64,000 bases of DNA from Lateolabrax maculatus (lineage: Eukaryota; Chordata; Actinopteri; Acropomatiformes; Lateolabracidae): NCBI GenBank assembly GCA_031216445.1, contig CM062201.1, forward strand, positions 372,001-436,000, read 5' to 3'. Made by a program: the position numbers and the translations under genes. Shown in pieces: positions 35,005 to 49,981 of the stretch (its first letter is position 1; each line of letters opens with the position of its first letter). Under the pieces are notes generated by a model. The model saw only the letters and a list, made by a program, of their open reading frames with translations. It did no database searches and was not told the origin of the DNA.

Positions 35005-38000
35005 CTAACCCAGTAGACTGTTCTTCAAAGTTAACAGTTTTGGTGGGAGGTTTTCTTTCCCAGTCCAAGCATCACAGTCTGAATGAAGTTGAGTGTATTT
35101 GCCATGCATTTTGGGTAATCCAAATGCAAAGCATATGTAAGCCCAAATAACAGACAAACTGCCTGAGGCAAGTTTTTTTATATGATCCATGATGATACCT
35201 CCCTCCAGAATGATGGCAGTGGAGATGGGCTGGAGGTCTACTGAACTTGGACCCTCATGAGGATTATCTTCACTGACAACTGTCAGCACACCGACAGTGC
35301 ATTCTAGGGCCTCGTCTCTCGCTGTACCCTACAAAGACACACACACACATTCTTCAGCATGGCAATTTATGCTCTTCTAAACATTCATTTTTAATGTTGA
35401 AAGCATTTGCTAGGGAATATGGTTTTAAATATGTGTTCACACTGGATTGTTACAATATAACCAACAAAATAAATGTGGTATGATTAAACTAAAGCTATGG
35501 TCCACAAGGTCCATATATTCTTAAACAGTGACACTGACTTTTCAGCCTGGACTCCTGCTCCTTAGATTTACAATTAATTAATGTGTACAACGTTTATGTG
35601 GCAAATTTCATTTTTATTTACTGGCTGTTTAAATACCTCTCAGATTAGCTGTGGAGGAATTGCCATACAAAATACATCAATCACTGTACAAAATGTATAT
35701 TGTATATTGTGCAGATAAAATTACATCTTCTATGTCAGCACAGATATAGTTCTATTTTAATGCAGACCAAACTTTTTCTTATGTGCAAGTACTTACAGAG
35801 CATGTCTTGAAGAATTCACTGGAGTCGTCACCAAGTAAAATAGGAATGCCTTTGAGGACAACAGAGCGAAGTACTGTCACGTCTGGTGTCTAATGATACA
35901 CAGAGAGAGAAAAGACCAGTTAACAGAGTAATTTGCAAGGCACAAGCACAAGTCAGACAGGAAATAGAATAGGTTGGGCTGGATCATCTCATTTAGAACT
36001 TGATTGATGAACTATCACACAGATCAAAAGCAAAATTAACCTACTTACCATCCAGCTCATGTGCTGCATCAGCTCACTGAGCTTCTGGCCAACAGTTCCC
36101 CTTCTTGTTTTGAAAAGTTCAATGAAACGTGGGGTATACTGGTCCAGAGCCTCAAAGAAGTCTCCCTCAAGATTCTTACTTGCGATTCTGTTGAACTCAG
36201 CAAACACCTGAAAAGTAGAGAGAGGGGTGGGTAGGGATGGAGAGATGGCAGAAGTGTTAACATTCCAACAAGTGTGTTTGGATTTCTAGCCACACACCTT
36301 GAATTTCTTTTTGATAGGCATTATTTTATTGGTTGAGAACAAAAGTAGTTTACCTGTCTGTGAAGAGTGCTGGCCATCGTTCAACAATGTTCTGTACAGC
36401 AGGTTCCTTTTCTACAATTTCTTGTCTGCGTAGTGGGAATGATTGGTCCATCATTTGTGAGATGAGAGTGCCATTGGGTTGTTTCTTCTTCATTTCTTCC
36501 ACGAGAACCTTTCTGGCATTTTCAAGGCTTGTTTCATCATGTCCTTCAGGTAAGTTAGGTAGGTAGTTTGCTTCACCTCTTTTTGGCCGTTTGATATTCT
36601 TGCTTGAGGATTCTCCTTCTGGGTTGCCTTTACTTCTTTTGCCTCCATTGATTGCTACATCCTCACATCCAGCTTTTTGAAGCTTTGTGCGATAATTTAA
36701 GGCTGTTTTTCCAGCCATACCATCTGTGTGGTCCAGGCTCAGTGAGGCAGGGGTGTTTGCTAATTAGTGCTTTTGCAACACTGCTGAAGTCATCATCTTT
36801 AGGGTAAGCCTTGAAACTGTACATCGTCTCAGCAAGCTTTTCTAGTATGTCATGCTTCATATCTCGTGGTAGAGTCATACGTGTTCCATCCTTCATAAAG
36901 GCAAGATCTGCCTGTCTGAGTCTATAGTCAACATCAACTGAGAAATTGGGTATGTCAAAGAAATCTGGCCACTGTTGTCTTAGCGATGGTGATGCTCTTC
37001 CTGTCGACAGGATCTCAGTGTCTGCTGTGCTGCACTCAGTGTCTGATGTTGTGGTGGGTGATGACAATGCGGTTAAATGGAGAGTCACAAGAGGGATGAT
37101 TTTGAGCGTAGCTCTTTCAGGTAAATCAGTTATTTCAGTCAAATTGCAGAGGGCATTATGGAAGTCTTGATCTTCATACTGCAGTTTAAAGTCATACTGC
37201 AGTGACAGTTTATCTACCAGTTGCACTTTTAATTCTTCAATAGACTGTGGTCTCTCATTTAAAGTCAACTTCCTGATATCATCTTCAGCGATGATGAGTA
37301 GAGCAAGCTGAATGGAATGAAGAGAGGAGCGATATTTAGGGTGTAGATTTCCAAGTACCCAGTAGATGGCAGCTTGTGTTTCTTTCTGGAGGTTCCCAAG
37401 GGCTTAGCCACCTCAAAATCATCTATGTACAAGAAAAGAGCAATCCTGAATTCTTCCTCTGTCAAGAGAGAATTGTCTTTAAACCGGTAACCATCCCTGT
37501 GAGATCTGTATCCTTGTGACAAATTTGTCTCAGATGACATGGCCTTATCTAAAATTTCTCCATTGTTTAGTAATGTCTGCAGCATTTTTAGTATAGGGAT
37601 ATACACAACTGTCTGCCTGTCATTTTTTAGGACAAACTCAATAGGCGTCACCACTGAGAATTCTTTTCAAATGTATGATGTTCGCTTGCTAGTGGTTGAC
37701 AATGACCCCCTAGTAGAAGTGAATTTCAGGAATACATTATTCTCAGTAAATACTTTAGCTATCTCACTCACTTAAGAGTCCTCAACATCTCCACAATGTT
37801 GATTTAGTATTTTTCCAACCGAGGTATGTAACAATGGCTGTGAAAGCACATAAATTTGGTTGATCTGCTCTATAACTTCTTGCAGGGCATTTTCAGAGAT
37901 GTTAAGAATCGATGACATTTTCAGAAAAACAGCAGCTACATTATGTTCCAACTGACTCTCCAAGTCTCCCACATCTTCATTGAGCTCAGTAACCTCAAAC

Positions 38001-38530
38001 TCAACCTGATCAGTTTCAGGGGCACTATCCTCAGGTTGAATATTTATATTAGGTGGAGGTACCTCAAGTACATTATGTGACACAATTTCAGGTTTGAATG
38101 CCATCTTATTGTGGTCTTGATGTTCTTTGCTTTTATGTGCATTAAAGGTTGAATAAACATTGCTCTGAAAGCTACAGCCTTGATATGGACAGGAAACCTT
38201 TTGCTTCAGCTTCAAATGTCTTCGTAAATGGGTAAAAAAGTCAGCTCCAGTGCAAGGCTCCACAAAGTCACACAGCTGACAATGGAAAGCAGTTTCACCC
38301 ACGTTCCCCAGGTCCTTTTGAGTGTGCCATGTTGATAAGTGGACTTTGAGTGCATTGAAAGATTTAAATGTGCACAGGCACTCCTTATAAAGGCACGGTA
38401 GTGGTGATATTCGAGTGTGGCACCCGTGTTTTAAGCGGTAATGCTTAAGTAAGAAGCACCTCTTTTCAGCACAAAATGTGCAGTACTTACACGACCACTG
38501 CATAGGAAGTTTTTTGTCTTCTTGAAAAAT
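35005..38530 (-). pseudogene. Zinc-finger/SAMD3-like transposon gene, unit 4
   Basis: Shared disablements only; the zinc-finger part is open and carries the WSCKYC variant shared with units 3 and 7. Confidence 0.65.
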
Positions 38531-39199
38531 CTGAAAAGAAAAGATCATTTTAGCATCAAGCCCGGCAAAATAGAAACAAAAAACAAAAACACTAACATGC
38601 AGTATCAGACTTGAAATACCAGAGCAACAGAAAAAAACTAAATCCTTGCAAAAATCTATCTAATTATCAAGCTTTTAATCATTTAACTTCTTTAAGACAA
38701 GAACAGCTACCAAATGAACACAGCAGTACAAAAGGTAAATGGTAAATGACTCACTTATGTGGTATCAAGGGAACTGTGGATTGATCACCATCTGCCTGAG
38801 CCTGGAAGGGGACAGTTAAGAAGAATACAACAATTTAACACAACCAAAGCTCACCACAACTCATAAACATCTTGTTTCCAGTACAAGTGAAAACTGTAAC
38901 ATAGGCCTATTACCCACAAAGACAGTATTGTAATGTACATATTCTAGACAACATAACCTTAAAGAATAACTTAGGCCACTGAGTATGCCAGCAATGGTAA
39001 CAGGCTATGATAAAAAGACAGACAGGGAGACCCTTTTGTCTGTCCCAAATCTGATCTGCGGGCTCTCACTGCACTCCTCGTGTGATCAGACAAGCACTGC
39101 GCAAGTAAACAGTGTGCGGCATAGACATATAAAGAGTAGACGCCGCATCGACCGCTACTGCCTATTGGCGCTGACGAGACGTGGGGCCGCCATCTTGGA

Positions 39200-39841
39200 C
39201 CGGTCACCCGCTCCACTCAGTGTAATCTGTCTGCAGGTACAATGAAGTGTCAATGCATTTAATTAATCATAACTCTGAATACTAAACTGATTTTCACGGG
39301 ATTTTTTTCTGCAAACGTCATACATGTAGGCATGATACCGGACACATGATTCGGCGTATTTTAATATACATAATAGGCATAACGGTAATAGAATATTCTG
39401 GTATGTGATATATGCTATGTATGATATAATATAATACACACACACACACATATATATAAAAACACTAATATATGATAGAGAAGCAGAAGCAGATTGTGTA
39501 CTACTCAGCTATTTTAATAAGTTGAAAAATGAAGAAACAATACAACATTATACATCAATATAAGATAAAACACAATAGACAGAAGTTAGATCTCAGAAAA
39601 AATGAATATGTATATCTACATATATATCAAAAAAAATGAAAATCTATATCTATCTATCTATCTCTCTCTCCCTATATATCTGTATATATAATATATATAT
39701 ATATATTATATATACATGTGTGACGTTTGCATTAAACAATCCCGTGAAAATCAGTTTAGTATTCAGAGTTATGATTGATTAAACACGCTGACAGTTCATT
39801 GATCCTGCAGAATGATCACACTGAGTGGAGCGGGTGACCGG
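39200..39841. repeat. Large inverted repeat, unit 4
   Basis: Arms 39200-39328 and 39713-39841. Confidence 0.85.
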
Positions 39842-41038
39842 CTCATTGGGCGCGCTAAACGTGGTAACCATGGAAACGACACAGCTACAAATATGACTAG
39901 TGTTAAGTGAGGAGGGTTAAATAAAATAACATTAAGTTAGCATAGTCCTAACTTAACAGCCGAGCGTAAAATAAAATGATACATCCAGACTTGTTCTGAT
40001 GTTCTGCCATGTGAATGCCCTCCTGCTCATGGAAACTCACAAACCGCCGGGATCAGTCTCTCATCGTGAGTGAGTACTCATAGATGACTGGCCTCAGAAA
40101 AAAAAATCAACTCCGACAGCGGGTGTGCGCGTGCACGTGACGAGCACGCCCGCGACCGCTACACTAAAGTTTCTCCTCAACTTTAACGTGACAAAAGTAA
40201 GACACGTTATGTCCATAATATAGTTCAGCTAGCTCAGAGCTATATAGCTCTGAGGCAGCGTTAGCTGACATTACAACACACATCATTACTAGCAAGCACG
40301 AAAAATATGGCGCTTACTTACAGAAAGAAAACGGTCTAAACAAGGGTAAAATATTACTCACCAAATGAGTGTGCCAAGCACAAGAATGCTGAAAATAACC
40401 TTAACGAGTGCTGTTGCAGGGATTAGGTCCAGCTCCTCGTCCGTTGCGGGTGTGTTGTTGACATACCGTCAGGCGTAGAGAGGACGGAGTTGCGCATGCC
40501 CACAGGTCGGGAAAAAAAAAAAAAAAGCCGGCGAAGTTTTCAAATCGAAGCAAAAGTACTAATACCACTCCGTGAAACTACTCTTTTACAATACAGCTCC
40601 TGCAGTGAAAATTTCAATTAAGTAAAAAACATATAACCACAAAAAGAAATACTTAAAATATTAAAATTAAAAGTAGCATACTACTGATTATTATTATATA
40701 TCGCGTATGTATTATTACATATGCAGTGATGTAAAAAGTACAATATTTCCCTCTAAAATGTAGTGGAGTAAAAGTAGACAGTAATATGAAAAAAAAAGTA
40801 AAGTACTTAAAGTACTTTGTACTTAAGTGCAGTATTGAGTAAATGTACTTGTAAAAGCACAATTATCGAAAACATACTTTTTCTAAATTAATCCAGTTCA
40901 AGTAGACTGAGCTGGTGAGATTTTTCAACCACAAATTACAAGTAACTTACTAAAAGTAAGTGTTAATAGCAATTTGATAAAAACTGATTTAAGTCAATTT
41001 ACTATTTTTAATTAAATACTATGTTTGCATTTACAGTG

Positions 41039-42097
41039 TACTGCTGTCCTTGATATGTAAAAGCAAACAGATACTGTGAATCTGGGTGTAATGGCACACT
41101 AACAAATGCTGTGTACCAACAGGCGTCATGTGGGATATTAGAAAGCAAAGTATGTGGGTCTGGAACCACAGGTACTTCTGCATCTACAGTGGAATTAATG
41201 GCGCACAAATCATGCACCAATCGATAGTCACTAGAGTTTATTTTGTTTTATTGGACAAGTTGGTGTATTACACAGACTTTTTGTTGGTTTTAACACACCT
41301 GCTGCTACCAAGCCCTTGATGGTGGGTCTTATACCTGCTATTTGGTGTGGTTTAATGGGATATTGTTTTTGGTATGGCAACACAATGCCCTCTTTTGCTT
41401 TGATGTGAACTGGCTGTGCTGACCTAACTAGCCCTACATCTGTTTTATGATGTGACCATAACTCATGTGGTATCTGATGTAGTAGCACACTATGTTCTTC
41501 TGAGAGTGGCAGTTGAGTAGGGAATCTCTGACTTAGTAGCACTTGGGCTCTTGTTCCTTTGTCATATGCTCGCAGAAATATTTTCACATATTGTCCATCG
41601 GAGGATGACTGCACATGCGTGTTCTGAGTTGGTTTCCATACAGTCACTTGTAGTGCTGCCTTCACCATCGGTCCTAGGTCACGTGATTCATGTCCATTAG
41701 CTATCAGGAGTGTAACATGTGGGACGGAGCTGGTGACTTGAAACCAGGGACGTAGTTCTGGTGGTAGAGTAACTGCTGCTGCTGGTCCTTGTGGTCCAAC
41801 ATACAGGTCTTGACATATTACAGATAATATTTTGCCTGTAATCAACTCTGTCCAGCATTCTTTGTAGTCAGTATGTTGCTGAGTCTCATCATACATCAGA
41901 GTGCAGTGCAGCGGCAGTCGTGGTTCTTGTGCTGTGGGCAGTTCTTTCTGTATCCAGGCTTTTCACACACTCCATTGGTGTGCAAGTTCTGAGTCAGCTG
42001 GCCATTGGATCCAGTATACTGCAGGCTGCACATATGTGAGTGTCTTTTGTCTTTCTCTTCGTCTGCCAGTGTGCTCTAAGTCTTACAGTATCTCTTG
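41039..42097 (-). pseudogene. pol: ERV pol 5' fragment, unit 4
   Basis: Same as unit 3; coding stretches 41896-41231 and 41220-41042. Confidence 0.75.
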
Positions 42098-42739
42098 CTG
42101 GAACATTTGAAGCAGGCTGGTATGTGAGATATCTCCAGTGAAGTGTTAAAGATATCTGTGAACACCAGAGACAGCTGGTCAGCACAGTGCTTCAGGGTGG
42201 ATGGAGAGACAGAGTCTGGCCCGGCTGCTTTGTGGAGGTTCTGTCTCTTGTATTGTCTGTTAACATCCCTCTCCAGGATTGAGAGAGGTGTCACTGTGGA
42301 CGGGAAGGGGGCCTCTGAGGTTTGAAGTTGTGGAGAGGCCCAGGCCCCTGCAGTGGTGGGAGAGGTGAAGCTGGTGGCCTGGGGCTGGTGGATGGAGTCC
42401 CAGGGGATTGTGTCTGGACTGTCCCATTGTCTTTCGAAACGACAGTAGAACTTGTTCAGATTGTTGGACAGGCGCAAGTCGTTAGCAGAGTGGGGGGCTC
42501 TGGGTTTGTAATGGGTGAGCTCTCTGAGCCCCTTCCAGACAGAAGCAGAGTCCTTGGCTGAGAACTGGTGTTGGAGTTTCTCAGAATACAGTCGTTTAGC
42601 TCCCCTCACCTCCTTGCTAAACCTGTACTTTGCCTCTTTGAACCTGCTTCTGTCTCCACTCCTAAATGCTTCCTCCTTTTGCGACCTTAGCTGTCTGAGA
42701 GGGGTTGGCTGTGTTGTATCTTCTGTAGCGATGATGTGA
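42098..42739 (-). pseudogene. LINE ORF2 fragment, unit 4
   Basis: Same fragment as unit 3 (TPLRQ). Confidence 0.7.
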
Positions 42740-42745
42740 TGATGA

Positions 42746-43186
42746 TGAAGGAATCTCCGCTGACACCGACTTAGTTGTATAAAAAGGTTTATTACAAAAA
42801 GTACAGCGTCAAAACAAGCACCATGGATTGCCTGTGAGAAGATCCGAAGCCAATGTGAATCTCCCCCGTTTTCCACTCAAACTACACCTTTTAAAGCCTC
42901 ATGGTATAGCTAATGTGTGGTGACAAGATAGGCTCAGAGCCAACCTCATAACCATACATGGCTATTTTACAGAAAGGGAAGGTGGAACCTATAGTTCAGG
43001 TTGAAACTGATCTCATCTCTTTGGAACTTTAGGAAAACAACCCCCAAGGGGCACCCATCTATGAAAGTAGCCAGACCTTGGACATAGGCTTATCTAAACA
43101 TTTCCCACACAAGTATCTAAACATTGGATCCACACAAGTATCTAAACATTGGACACACATGGGAGAGACATCTCTCAGCTCAGACA
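42746..43186 (-). mobile_element. Probable ERV 3' LTR, unit 4
   Basis: Same structure as the unit 1 copy. Confidence 0.6.
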
Positions 43187-44398
43187 CCTCATTTTACTTA
43201 AATTTGGGTCAATTTGGTTGCTTCTTCAGCTGTCATGGTTTGGTGTAGGTTTATCTATGTGCATTGATTTCGTGAACATTGTACCACTACCATCACTGTC
43301 CCTTCTTTTAGGCATTGTCTGTGAACCACATGCGTGTCTATTTTTATGCCTTCTGGTCCTAATGTCAATGTTTGATTGTATTGAGCTGACTTTATATACG
43401 TGAGTGTGATTACGTTGTTTACTGGTACTCCTCCTCTCAGCCAGTCTCTGTGATCATCTTTGTCCTTGGATCTTGAAGCTGTCTATCTTCCAGTTGGGAG
43501 GCTTCACCGTCCCTTTCTGGATCGTGCTGTGCCCTTGCTGTCTCACCTGGATCCCTCGCTCTGCAGCAATGGTTTAAATGGAACCAACATTTCTTACCCT
43601 CTACTTTCAGCGCAGTTGGGGTAGTTAGGATAACCTTAAAGGGTCCTTCTCACCTTGGTTGGTCCCACTTTCGTTTGAACACCTTTACGTAGACCCAGTC
43701 TCCAGGTTCAACTCTCCTTAGCTGCTCTGGAATGTCAGCGTCTCTGTCCTCAGACACAGCTTTTACCTGTTGGAGCACAGCTTTGTGTATTTGCGTTAGG
43801 TGTCGTAGGTAGCATGTTAGTTCTCGTTCACATTGCTCGCATACGGCCCTCTACAAAAGGGAACCGGCATCGGTCTCCCTGTAAGTGCCTCGTGTGGTAT
43901 TAGATGTGTTAGTCTCTTAGCTTAGTGTTAGTGTTAGTTAGTGTTCGTATAGCCATCAAAGCAAGTGGCAATGCATCTACCCAATTGATTTTATACTGAC
44001 TGTCTGCTCTAATTTTTGCAAGTTTTGCTTTTAGCATGCCATTTGCCCTTTCCACTACTCTCTGTGACTGTGGGTGATACACACATCTGAACTTCTGTTT
44101 GATTCCTAGCATTTTTAGGGCTTTTTTTATTGTCTCAGCTACAAACGCAGGTCGGAAAAATGGTGACCACCAGACTGCTTGAAGGCGTCTCAACACCTCC
44201 CCACTTGTGCAATGGTCCTGACCATGCGCACTACGTGTAGCAACCTGTACCAAAGATGTTGGGAGGACAATATGTCCATGTGCACTTCGCCATAGCCCAT
44301 GTGATGGACCTTCTTCAGTGATTATACTTGCCCCCCTTTTTGCCCATACAGAATGTGCATATGGACTTGCCTGATGTTGTGCTGCTATTATATAGCAG

Positions 44399-44446
<48 letters not shown>

Positions 44447-44983
44447 TTTGTCAGTGGTTCACAATCTCCAGCTACTAGCAGTGGTCCTATACAGGTGGGT
44501 GTAGCTATGCGTTTTGCGGCTTCATCTGCTAAGTTGTTGCCTTTAGCTATCAGGGAATTCGTTTTTTGATGAGCTACGCATTTAATGATGGCTAACACTT
44601 TTGGATGGTGTATGGCTTCTAGTAAAGCTGAGATGGCAGAAATGACGACATGTGTCTCACCGTTTGTGGTTTGGGAGCTTTCGATACTGCCTCAATTTGT
44701 GAGGGCACTATAGCTCATTTAGTGCCACAGAGTTGTCTACCTAAGTATTCAACCTGTGTCTGGCAAAACTGTAATTTATTTTTACTCACCTTGTGAGCCC
44801 CCTTTTCTAAAGCCATCAGGGCTGAGACACATTGAGCTTTGGAGGTGCTACATATCAAGAGATCATCTACATATTGTAGTACTGTACTGGACACGTCTAG
44901 GTGTTGCAGGTCATTAGCCAATACTCGACTGAATATTGAGGGACTTTCAAAATAGCTCTGCGGGAGACGTGTGTACGTATACT
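43187..44983 (-). pseudogene. pol: ERV pol 3' block, unit 4
   Basis: A 12-bp in-frame deletion follows the YVDD stretch (44921-44715). RNase H tail and integrase share one open frame of 229 codons (44598-43909) because the AT tract length is in phase, giving a run of Ile-Tyr repeats. The active-site deletions remain. Confidence 0.72.
44402..44444. repeat. AT microsatellite, unit 4
   Basis: Uninterrupted (AT)n; the GCTC interruption seen in other units is absent. Confidence 0.9.
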
Positions 44984-47900
44984 CACTGTAAAATCTAATT
45001 AGTTGACCTTACTTAAAAAAAGTATGCAAACTCGTTGCAAATTAAGCAAAGTAATCTTAAAAATAGTGAGTTAGAAAAGCTTGTTTATTTTAAGTGTGCA
45101 GTACCAAATCAAGTAGTACAACTAAAAAAAAAAAAAAAAAAGTTCATGTAACTTAATAGCCATGCTTAGTGTTAACTTAATTTTTTCATTTTGTGTGGAC
45201 TGCTTGATACAAATTTAACCCCACTTAGAATTATGATACCTACTACTTACTACTCACTCATTTTTTTTCAGTTCATTTCAGTTCAGTTAAATTAAACAAA
45301 CCAATTTCCTTGAATGGGTCCTTGTCCTTCTCCCATTTCTTATCTATTTTAGCTGTTATTACCTAATAAAGGGAAAAACACCACAAACATATACTTTAAA
45401 AGAACACTCACTGGGTTTGTTCAGCTGCATTACAACATTTATTAAAAAAATAATTGCATCACTGACAGATCTAGACTGAACAATAAATGTTCGATATTGT
45501 TACTTTTGATTCCAATTCTCCAATATAAAATGTGTGTTTTATCACTCATGTAATAACCTTACAATAAACAATAAAATTACTGTTCTCTATCCTCTTGTCA
45601 TATTTAATGTATTTTAAAGCTAGTTGTAAAATTGCTCATAGTGTGATCTATGTCTGTTAGGCTATTGTAATAACAATATGCATTAAATCTATTATTCAGC
45701 CTCAAGTGTTCTGTTCCCAAGTATCACTTTCTTGTACATTCAAGTACAAAACAGCAGCTAAACAACAAACTTGTGGTTTGATTTGACTGTAGAACATGAC
45801 ATGGACATGGCAAAAATAAAACCACATTTTTGTGAGCTAATTCTATGCATGTAACAGTCTCACAATATTAAACAGGTAAACACCTGATAATTACAGGACT
45901 TCAGTGCATGCAAAATCATTGCATTTCTGATCAAAACTGAAAGTACAACAAATGCTTTTGTGTCCCAAAGCGAGCATCAGTCCAAGGTTTAAACCAACAC
46001 AGAAAAACATCACTCCTTGGGTTTTGTATTTGTACTACATTATAACTACTATAATTAAAAGTTTTCCCAAAACACAAATGTAAACAGGTCAACCTTGCTA
46101 GGTTCCTTTCTGACAACATTATCTAACAACTCTTTGCAACACAAGGTGGCGCTATTTCCACCATTAGCATACTAGCATAACATGGTACACTTTAATAGAA
46201 TTTTTTTTTTTTTTGAGATCATAAACAAGCCAGCTCAGTTGCATGAAAGCATAAAACTTTCTCTGATAACAGGAGAACATTAACTGCTGCATAATTTACA
46301 AAGTGCTATCTGACAGCTGATGGCTCTTTACTGGTCTAACCCAGTAGACTGTTCTTCAAAGTTAACAGTTTTGGTGGGAGGTTTTCTTTCCCAGTCCAAG
46401 CATCACAGTCTGAATGAAGTTGAGTGTATTTGCCATGCATTTTGGGTAATCCAAATGCAAAGCATATGTAAGCCCAAATAACAGACAAACTGCCTGAGGC
46501 AAGTTTTTTTATATGATCCATGATGATACCTCCCTCCAGAATGATGGCAGTGGAGATGGGCTGGAGGTCTACTGAACTTGGACCCTCATGAGGATTATCT
46601 TCACTGACAACTGTCAGCACACCGACAGTGCATTCTAGGGCCTCGTCTCTCGCTGTACCCTACAAAGACACACACACACATTCTTCAGCATGGCAATTTA
46701 TGCTCTTCTAAACATTCATTTTTAATGTTGAAAGCATTTGCTAGGGAATATGGTTTTAAATATGTGTTCACACTGGATTGTTACAATATAACCAACAAAA
46801 TAAATGTGGTATGATTAAACTAAAGCTATGGTCCACAAGGTCCATATATTCTTAAACAGTGACACTGACTTTTCAGCCTGGACTCCTGCTCCTTAGATTT
46901 ACAATTAATTAATGTGTACAACGTTTATGTGGCAAATTTCATTTTTATTTACTGGCTGTTTAAATACCTCTCAGATTAGCTGTGGAGGAATTGCCATACA
47001 AAATACATCAATCACTGTACAAAATGTATATTGTATATTGTGCAGATAAAATTACATCTTCTATGTCAGCACAGATATAGTTCTATTTTAATGCAGACCA
47101 AACTTTTTCTTATGTGCAAGTACTTACAGAGCATGTCTTGAAGAATTCACTGGAGTCGTCACCAAGTAAAATAGGAATGCCTTTGAGGACAACAGAGCGA
47201 AGTACTGTCACGTCTGGTGTCTAATGATACACAGAGAGAGAAAAGACCAGTTAACAGAGTAATTTGCAAGGCACAAGCACAAGTCAGACAGGAAATAGAA
47301 TAGGTTGGGCTGGATCATCTCATTTAGAACTTGATTGATGAACTATCACACAGATCAAAAGCAAAATTAACCTACTTACCATCCAGCTCATGTGCTGCAT
47401 CAGCTCACTGAGCTTCTGGCCAACAGTTCCCCTTCTTGTTTTGAAAAGTTCAATGAAACGTGGGGTATACTGGTCCAGAGCCTCAAAGAAGTCTCCCTCA
47501 AGATTCTTACTTGCGATTCTGTTGAACTCAGCAAACACCTGAAAAGTAGAGAGAGGGGTGGGTAGGGATGGAGAGATGGCAGAAGTGTTAACATTCCAAC
47601 AAGTGTGTTTGGATTTCTAGCCACACACCTTGAATTTCTTTTTGATAGGCATTATTTTATTGGTTGAGAACAAAAATAGTTTACCTGTCTGTGAAGAGTG
47701 CTGGCCATCGTTCAACAATGTTCTGTACAGCAGGTTCCTTTTCTACAATTTCTTGTCTGCGTAGTGGGAATGATTGGTCCATCATTTGTGAGATGAGAGT
47801 GCCATTGGGTTGTTTCTTCTTCATTTCTTCCACGAGAACCTTTCTGGCATTTTCAAGGCTTGTTTCATCATGTCCTTCAGGTAAGTTAGGTAGGTAGTTT

Positions 47901-49981
47901 GCTTCACCTCTTTTTGGCCGTTTGATATTCTTGCTTGAGGATTCTCCTTCTGGGTTGCCTTTACTTCTTTTGCCTCCATTGATTGCTACATCCTCACATC
48001 CAGCTTTTTGAAGCTTTGTGCGATAATTTAAGGCTGTTTTTCCAGCCATACCATCTGTGTGGTCCAGGCTCAGTGAGGCAGGGGTGTTTGCTAATTAGTG
48101 CTTTTGCAACACTGCTGAAGTCATCATCTTTAGGGTAAGCCTTGAAACTGTACATCGTCTCAGCAAGCTTTTCTAGTATGTCATGCTTCATATCTCGTGG
48201 TAGAGTCATACGTGTTCCATCCTTCATAAAGGCAAGATCTGCCTGTCTGAGTCTATAGTCAACATCAACTGAGAAATTGGGTATGTCAAAGAAATCTGGC
48301 CACTGTTGTCTTAGCGATGGTGATGCTCTTCCTGTCGACAGGATCTCAGTGTCTGCTGTGCTGCACTCAGTGTCTGATGTTGTGGTGGGTGATGACAATG
48401 CGGTTAAATGGAGAGTCACAAGAGGGATGATTTTGAGCGTAGCTCTTTCAGGTAAATCAGTTATTTCAGTCAAATTGCAGAGGGCATTATGGAAGTCTTG
48501 ATCTTCATACTGCAGTTTAAAGTCATACTGCAGTGACAGTTTATCTACCAGTTGCACTTTTAATTCTTCAATAGACTGTGGTCTCTCATTTAAAGTCAAA
48601 TTCCTGATATCATCTTCAGCGATGATGAGTAGAGCAAGCTGAATGGAATGAAGAGAGGAGCGATATTTAGGGTGTAGATTTCCAAGTACCCAGTAGATGG
48701 CAGCTTGTGTTTCTTTCTGGAGGTTCCCAAGGGCTTAGCCACCTCAAAATCATCTATGTACAAGAAAAGAGCAATCCTGAATTCTTCCTCTGTCAAGAGA
48801 GAATTGTCTTTAAACCGGTAACCATCCCTGTGAGATCTGTATCCTTGTGACAAATTTGTCTCAGATGACATGGCCTTATCTAAAATTTCTCCATTGTTTA
48901 GTAATGTCTGCAGCATTTTTAGTATGGGGATATACACAACTGTCTGCCTGTCATTTTTTAGGACAAACTCAATAGGCGTCACCACTGAGAATTCTTTTCA
49001 AATGTATGATGTTCGCTTGCTAGTGGTTGACAATGACCCCCTAGTAGAAGTGAATTTCAGGAATACATTATTCTCAGTAAATACTTTAGCTATCTCACTC
49101 ACTTAAGAGTCCTCAACATCTCCACAATGTTGATTTAGTATTTTTCCAACCGAGGTATGTAACAATGGCTGTGAAAGCACATAAATTTGGTTGATCTGCT
49201 CTATAACTTCTTGCAGGGCATTTTCAGAGATGTTAAGAATCGATGACATTTTCAGAAAAACAGCAGCTACATTATGTTCCAACTGACTCTCCAAGTCTCC
49301 CACATCTTCATTGAGCTCAGTAACCTCAAACTCAACCTGATCAGTTTCAGGGGCACTATCCTCAGGTTGAATATTTATATTAGGTGGAGGTACCTCAAGT
49401 ACATTATGTGACACAATTTCAGGTTTGAATGCCATCTTATTGTGGTCTTGATGTTCTTTGCTTTTATGTGCATTAAAGGTTGAATAAACATTGCTCTGAA
49501 AGCTACAGCCTTGATATGGACAGGAAACCTTTTGCTTCAGCTTCAAATGTCTTCGTAAATGGGTAAAAAAGTCAGCTCCAGTGCAAGGCTCCACAAAGTC
49601 ACACAGCTGACAATGGAAAGCAGTTTCACCCACGTTCCCCAGGTCCTTTTGAGTGTGCCATGTTGATAAGTGGACTTTGAGTGCATTGAAAGATTTAAAT
49701 GTGCACAGGCACTCCTTATAAAGGCACGGTAGTGGTGATATTCGAGTGTGGCACCCGTGTTTTAAGCGGTAATGCTTAAGTAAGAAGCACCTCTTTTCAG
49801 CACAAAATGTGCAGTACTTACACAACCACTGCATAGGAAGTTTTTTGTCTTCTTGAAAAATCTGAAAAGAAAAGATCATTTTAGCATCAAGCCCGGCAAA
49901 ATAGAAACAAAAAACAAAAACACTAACATGCAGTATCAGACTTGAAATACCAGAGCAACAGAAAAAAACCTTCCTTGCAAA
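44984..49981 (-). mobile_element. CACTA-like DNA transposon, copy D (right part deleted)
   Basis: The left terminus is intact, with TACT at 44980-44983. The element stops abruptly at about 49970-49981, where an integrase remnant follows. The 5' exons, promoter-like region, inverted repeat and right terminus are lost, so this copy could not be mobilised even with transposase supplied. Confidence 0.77.
46336..49861 (-). pseudogene. Zinc-finger/SAMD3-like transposon gene, unit 5 (promoter deleted)
   Basis: Coding exons are all present, but upstream sequence ends about 110 bp beyond the long exon at the deletion joint. The 5' exons and promoter-like region are gone. It has the WLCKYC variant, as in units 1, 2 and 6. 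Confidence 0.65.

Larger units (their letters stand above)
33653..41038 (-). mobile_element. CACTA-like DNA transposon, copy C (complete, 7386 bp)
   Basis: Same termini; TACT flanks at 33649-33652 and 41039-41042. It spans the boundary between units 3 and 4. Confidence 0.77.
34014..45345. repeat. Tandem array unit 4 (full length, 11332 bp)
   Basis: Direct repeat, closest to unit 3 by shared variants. A private in-frame 12-bp deletion lies in the RT palm fragment near 44826. Its AT microsatellite (44402-44444) keeps RNase H and integrase remnants in one open frame. Confidence 0.97.

Noticed and set aside
43909..44598. The 229-codon frame of unit 4 as a new protein
   Set aside because: It joins two inactive ERV fragments through an AT microsatellite whose length differs in other units.
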